In this document: one piece after another, positions 21,363-25,229 of the stretch
Numbering within the stretch: position 1 is the first letter of the stretch
Layout of the letters: each line of letters begins with the position of its first letter
NCBI GenBank assembly: GCA_029339195.1
Contig: JAPTJF010000641.1
Span: forward strand, 1-25,229
Reading direction: 5' to 3'
DNA: 25,229 nucleotides
Source: Micractinium sp. NFX-FRZ
Taxonomy: Eukaryota; Chlorophyta; Trebouxiophyceae; Chlorellales; Chlorellaceae
Notes under the pieces: model-generated
What the model saw: only the letters and a program-made list of their open reading frames with translations
Databases searched by the model: none
Told to the model about the DNA's origin: nothing
Translations under genes and position numbers: made by a program

Positions 21363-22669
21363 TCACGCCATGTCCTTTGCCCCGTCATCCAAACCGGTCA
21401 TGCTGGGGCCGGCCTGGTTGCCGCTGACGCCCGCCAGCAGCATGAGCAGGAAGTTGCCAGCCATGACGATGATCAGGCCCGCGGCGGCGGTGTTGGCGCG
21501 GGTGTCGGCGCCGTCGGAGCCGGGCAGGGCGCCACGGGCGGCCAGCACGCTGCAGGGGGGGCAGCAGGGGTGGGGAGGAAGCGGGGCAGAAGGTGAGGTG
21601 AAGAAGAAGGAACGGGATGCAAGGCGCAAAGCTTGGGCGCGCAGCGGGTTGCTGCTTGCTGGTTGCGAGGTGCGCGGCCGGCCGGCCGGCCGGCCGGCCC
21701 ATGCTGCTGGCAACGGCGGGCTGCTGCTGGAGCCAAAGGAAGACACCCTTGGCTCGGTGACAGGCAGGCAGGCAGGCAGGCACGGCGCCCAATACTCAGT
21801 AGGCTGGTGCCACATCCAGCACCCAACCACTTTCCCCTGCCTCCGCCCTCGCCAACCGCAGACCAAAAGGGACACCAGGGAGGCCTCCAGTGACGACGGC
21901 ATCACATCCTGCGGCCGATGGCGACAGCCACCCCCCTCTCTTCCCCACCTCCCCCGCACCCCACTCACTCGTTGGTCAGCGGGATGAGGACGGCGGTCAC
22001 GGTGGCCAGCATGGCGGTCACTGTCTGCTTCCAGTTGCGGTAGGGGCCCACCACCAGTGCATACAGGGTCACAAGCAGGGAGAAGACCTCCAGAGAACTG
22101 CACAAGGGGTGAAGGGAGGGGCACGCGGTGAGCGCACTGCCGGAAGCGGAGCCAGCGGCGGGGTGGGGGCGGCAGGCGGCTTGCTGGGCAGGCTGGCGGG
22201 TGGGCAGGCAGGTGAGCTAGCCAGCCGCTGTTGGGGCAAGCAGTGAGCTGCCCACTGCTGCTGAGTGATGGCAGGGGTTGTAGTATCCCAGAGCGGCCCC
22301 TGCATGCCCCGCCGCTCAGCGCTTGGCGCGTTGGCACCCCAACCCCGATCCACTGCCACACGTGGCCCAGACAGGACTCACATGGCGGTCCAGGCGAGCT
22401 TGTAGGGCGCCGGGAAGGGGGACCCCGCATCCTGCACCCATGAACAGGCAAGCAGGGTGTTGGCGGTGGCAGCAGCGGGTGGCTGGCAGGCGCACAGAAG
22501 GCGGCGGGTCACCCAGCGGTGGCGCTGGCGCCGGCAGCTTCCCGCCGGCACCTGCGCAGTCCTTTCTGCGGCTTACCGAGCTCAGTGCGGCTACAGCGCC
22601 GATCAGTACCACGCCACCGCCCAGAGTGAGCGCCCAAGCGGCGAGGTTGGCGGCGTGAGGAGCGTTCAT
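21363..22669 (-). CDS. Four-transmembrane small membrane protein; family not recognised
   Basis: On the minus strand exons 22669-22577, 22431-22382, 22097-21969 and 21549-21363 join in phase (all GT-AG) into 152 aa. Hydrophobic segments are at about 11-31 (WALTLGGGVVLIGAVAAL), 48-65 (SLEVFSLLVTLYALVV), 72-89 (VTAMLATVTAVLIPL) and 113-132 (GLIIVMAGNFLLMLLAGV). The loop between segments 2 and 3 carries PYRNWKQ, and the tail is polar and acidic (DDGAKDMA). There is no obvious signal peptide; the first segment begins within a dozen residues of the start. The topology recalls tetraspan or MARVEL-like proteins, but I see no diagnostic motif and give no function. Each exon after the first carries one or two membrane spans or their edges. 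Confidence 0.7.
21675..21700. repeat. (GGCC)n microsatellite, with (GGCA)n nearby
   Basis: About six GGCC units lie in intron 3 of the four-TM gene, followed at about 21763-21781 by four or five GGCA units. The GGCC run is self-complementary and prone to slippage. Confidence 0.85.
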
Positions 22670-24198
22670 CTTTTCTGGTTCGGGAGGCTGCTGCAGGCGA
22701 AGGGCAGCTCATGCCACTCAGCGGAAGGCTGCGGGGCGCAACGTCACAACCCACTCACATTCCCTAGGCAGCCTCCATTGAAGGTGCGCACTCGTGAAAG
22801 CAGGTGCGCACCGGAAGCCGGCACCGCACCGCAACCCACCTGAGGCTGGGGAGAGGAAAATCGGAAACTGTGATGTGCTGAATTGGGATCTGTGGACGCA
22901 TAAATAGCGATGGCGGAGAGATGGTAGTTGATAGCAGCTACCACTGGCCTACCATCCTGGGTAGCTTCCGGGGTACTACGGCGCGATGACCATCTTGTGA
23001 CAGTGGGAAGCAGGGCCCCGCTGGGCCTGGTAGCAACACTACTACCACTGGCCCACCACCAGGGGAACTACACCCCGCCTACCATCTGAGTGCTACCGCC
23101 TGGGCACCCAGCTGGGTATGCTGCTATCATAGCGCCTGCCACTGGGTACTGCAACCCGTGCAGCTTCTGGCGCGGGCGTGGGTGGACCACACCAGGGCTG
23201 TGCCCACCGGCGGCCTGCCTGCCTGCCGCCTGGCTGTCGGCTGGGCGGGGGTGTTTGTGTGGGCAGTGGGGGTGTTTGTGCTTACCGGCTGCCCGCCCAC
23301 CTGCCTGGCTGCGTTGCTTGGCATGCCTTGCTGCCTGCCTGCGTCGCTTGCACCGCTGCCTGCCTGCCTGCATGGCAATTGGCCCTCCTGGTCCAGGAAC
23401 GCAGCCGATTGTACCGAGCTCACAGCAGGCCTGCACAGAGCCTGCTTGGGCTGGCGCCCATCGTGGGTGCGGTGCGACGGTCGGCGGCGGCGCTGCCCCG
23501 CCCCGGCTGATTGTCCGCCAGGGCAGGCGTCGGGGCAGGCGGGGAGTGGTCCGTCATCAGGCTGCCTGCAGCTGTCGGGCAAGTGGCTGGGCCAGCCCTC
23601 CAGTCCCACCACGGTGCACCACTTCCGACATGCTCATTTGTGCAGTACCATGCACCCTCCCTACCCTGTGATTGAAGCTCCCGCCGTGACAACCCCCGGG
23701 CCAAGCCAGCCGCTGCACCGCCCATCCATCTGAAATGCATACACCTGGGTTCGGTGCTGCCAGTGTCAAGGTATGTTACATAGCAATGTTTAACAAACCA
23801 GTGTTCACCATGCCAATGGAACCATCCATCAGGCAGGCAGGCAGATACAGCAGCAACAGGGGCATCGGCGCAAATCTGTGGGCGTCCTAGATTGCAGTAA
23901 CAAAGGTGGTGTTTGGTTCAGAGCAAAAGGGAGGGGTCAGAAGAGAAGGAGGGGCAGCACACGGAGGGCTGGGGGAGTGCAAGAGGGGATCAACCCAAAT
24001 TGCAGGGATGGGACGGATGGACAGAGCACCGCACGGGCAGGCGCACTGCGCCTGTAGGCAGGGAGCCTGCAAGCTAGCCCCGCATCTGCTTGTGGCAGTG
24101 CTGGTGGGGTGTTGAGCAGTGCGGTAGCGTGAGGGCGGGCCCAAGAGGATGCACTTGAAATGGGAGCGGGGCTGTCAGGCAGGCAGGAGCCGCCACGC
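22670..24198. other. Intergenic region right of the four-TM gene
   Basis: I see no protein gene here. The longest plus-strand frames (about 23090-23730) owe their length to (TGCC)n-type repeats and GC content. The left part holds a TATA-like CATAAATAG at 22899-22907 (plus strand) followed by hairpin-rich GGTAG/CTACC sequence, described separately. Confidence 0.5.
22923..23046 (+). repeat. Series of GGTAG/CTACC hairpins
   Basis: Three short inverted repeats are visible: GGTAG(N10)CTACC at 22923-22942, CTACC(N6)GGTAG at 22949-22964, and GGTAG(N8)CTACC at 23029-23046. Related pieces (CTACCACTGGCC, CCTACCATC, GGGTACTAC) continue to about 23150. They may be remnants of a small repeat family or of a structured RNA. 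The arms are only 5 bp, so support is modest. Confidence 0.5.
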
Positions 24199-24822
24199 TC
24201 AGGGCTTATACATTGTAAACCCAGAGAGCAGGCGCTGAGCATGGGTGCCCAGCAGGTACCCCTCCTCCTCATCAAAGCCCAACCAGTCGAGGCAAGGCCC
24301 CAGCAGGCGACTTGAAGACGCGCTCAGGGGGAGCGGGGGGAGGGCGCCTCGGTGACGCAGGTGCGAGGGGTGAAGGCTGCCACGGAGGCAGAGTCGCTGC
24401 GGGGGGGAGGGGTGGGGGGTGGGGCAGGGGAGGGACACACATGCAGCTTGCTGGGGGAGGAGCACATTGGCGCCTCTACAACTACTAGCTGCCACCCGGC
24501 AGGCGGCCGGGCGTCCAGGCGGGGGTGGGCCGCCGCCTGGACGCCCGGGCGCCGGCCCTGCCAGTGTTGCTGACCCCATGCAGGGCGGCTGCCCGCCCAC
24601 CCCTGACAGCCGCGCATGAGGGCCGCCTTCAAACACCTGGACCCAAAATGGGGTACACGCACCTGCCGGCGTTGATGATGCCCTGCTTGGCGCCCTGCTT
24701 CTGGATGCCCCGCAGCCGGCGCCCCACGGCGCCAAAGGTGGGCCGCTTCACCGCCGGCGCCCCGATGCAGGCCTGCACCAGCGCAGCCAGCTCGCGCTGC
24801 GCCTCCAGCAGCGCCTCCATGC
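24199..24822 (-). CDS. 3' end of a probable protein kinase gene (partial)
   Basis: The clear exon is 24822-24663 (minus). It encodes MEALLEAQRELAALVQACIG then APAVKRPTFGAVGRRLRGI and ends INAG. The x-L-x-x-L-(V/I)-x-x-C-(x)n-R-P-T-F-x-x-(V/I)-x-x-x-L pattern is that of subdomain XI at the end of TKL/tyrosine-kinase-like domains; the Arg before Pro is the conserved structural arginine. Its donor (AG|GTGCGT) is phase 2. Three acceptors keep phase: before 24396, giving a Ser/Pro-rich end at 24324, or before 24322 or 24310, giving a longer tail with LDWLGFDEEEGYLLG that stops at 24199. I cannot choose between them. The catalytic part would lie beyond the right edge. Confidence 0.5.
24498..24557. 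repeat. Near-perfect 25-bp inverted repeat (hairpin)
   Basis: Positions 24498-24522 pair with 24533-24557 across a 10-nt spacer, with 23 of 25 positions complementary by hand count. The inner 16 bp are perfect and include GGGCGTCCAGGCGG and its complement. It lies in the last intron of the kinase-like gene under every acceptor choice. Confidence 0.85.
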
Positions 24823-24900
24823 CTGCACAGGGTGTGTGGGAGGGGAGGGGCCTTGTCTTAAGAAAAGAAAAATGAAAGAAAGAAATACTAACGCGGGTCA

Positions 24901-24956
24901 CGCTGCGCCTCCAGCACCGGCTCCGTGCCTGCGCAGGGTGTGTGGGAGGAGAGGGG
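24901..24956 (-). repeat. Copy of the kinase-gene exon start and acceptor, 106 bp upstream
   Basis: 24901-24956 matches 24795-24850 at 51 of 56 positions without gaps. The duplicated unit covers the polypyrimidine tract, the CAG acceptor and about 11 codons of the exon (LEAQR shared). In the upstream copy the acceptor is intact, but the frame soon meets TAG after DPR. Confidence 0.85.
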
Positions 24957-25152
24957 TCCTTGCTTGTACAGCACAGCACGGCCCCTTCCTTCAGCCCCCA
25001 AGTCCTCTCCAACGCCCATCCACACTGTCCTCTCCAAGTCCCCACCACCCAGTCCTCTGAAAGTACACCCCCCGGATCCCCCCGAACCCCACTTGCCCAT
25101 GCACTGCACCATGTGTACCCCGCTCCTCCCCTCCCTCCTCCCCGCCTCCCTC

Positions 25153-25154
<2 letters not shown>

Positions 25155-25229
<75 letters not shown>
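25155..25229. repeat. 75-nt homopolymer C run at the window end
   Basis: The last 75 bases are all C and are preceded by C-rich sequence. It is either a real homopolymer tract or a sequencing/assembly artefact. No telomere repeat is present. Confidence 0.97.

Noticed and set aside
23090..23730. Plus-strand ORFs of about 190 codons
   Set aside because: They consist of (TGCC)n-derived Cys/Leu/Pro repeats with no domain; similar frames occur in proven introns of this window.

Overview
This window looks like nuclear DNA of a unicellular green alga, most likely Trebouxiophyceae of the Chlorella/Micractinium kind (inference). The reasons are high GC, many short phase-consistent introns (GT-AG and two GC-AG), pyrimidine-rich (TGCC)n intron tracts, TGTAA polyadenylation-like signals, and plant-type histones whose genes end in stem-loops. 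Gene models below were built by hand from splice sites, reading phase and protein family resemblance. No alignment or transcript data were available.

Layout, left to right. (1) 199-1185 (+): METTL21-type lysine methyltransferase, 3 exons, 220 aa. (2) 1266-7824 (+): RINT1/TIP20/MAG2-family ER-Golgi tethering protein, 14 exons, about 1033 aa, starting only 80 nt after the methyltransferase stop. (3) 8161-15563 (+): a very long coiled-coil golgin with a C-terminal membrane anchor like golgin-84, 13 exons, about 1406 aa. (4) 16624-17550 (+): a small type II membrane protein with eight lumenal cysteines, family not recognised. (5) 18400-20464: histone block with H4 (-) and H3 (+) sharing a divergent promoter, plus an H2A fragment (-) lacking its N-terminal half. 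(6) 21363-22669 (-): four-TM 152-aa protein, family not recognised. (7) 24199-24822 (-): 3' end of a gene with a protein-kinase subdomain XI-like segment. The window ends in a 75-nt run of C.

Genes 2 and 3 both belong to vesicle tethering between Golgi and ER, so the left half is a small membrane-traffic neighbourhood. Genes 1 and 2 may be read from one mRNA: the spliced methyltransferase ORF plus the 80-nt spacer contains no AUG in any frame except its own start, while its introns contain six.

A second theme runs through the window. At five or more places an exon-intron boundary (exon edge plus splice site) is copied a short distance into the neighbouring intron, in different states of decay, and in one case as a usable in-phase alternative donor. 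The three histone genes carry matching 16-nt stem-loops followed by an identical pyrimidine-rich block. The H2A copy shows a disturbed stem and an acidic-patch charge reversal, as expected of a relic.
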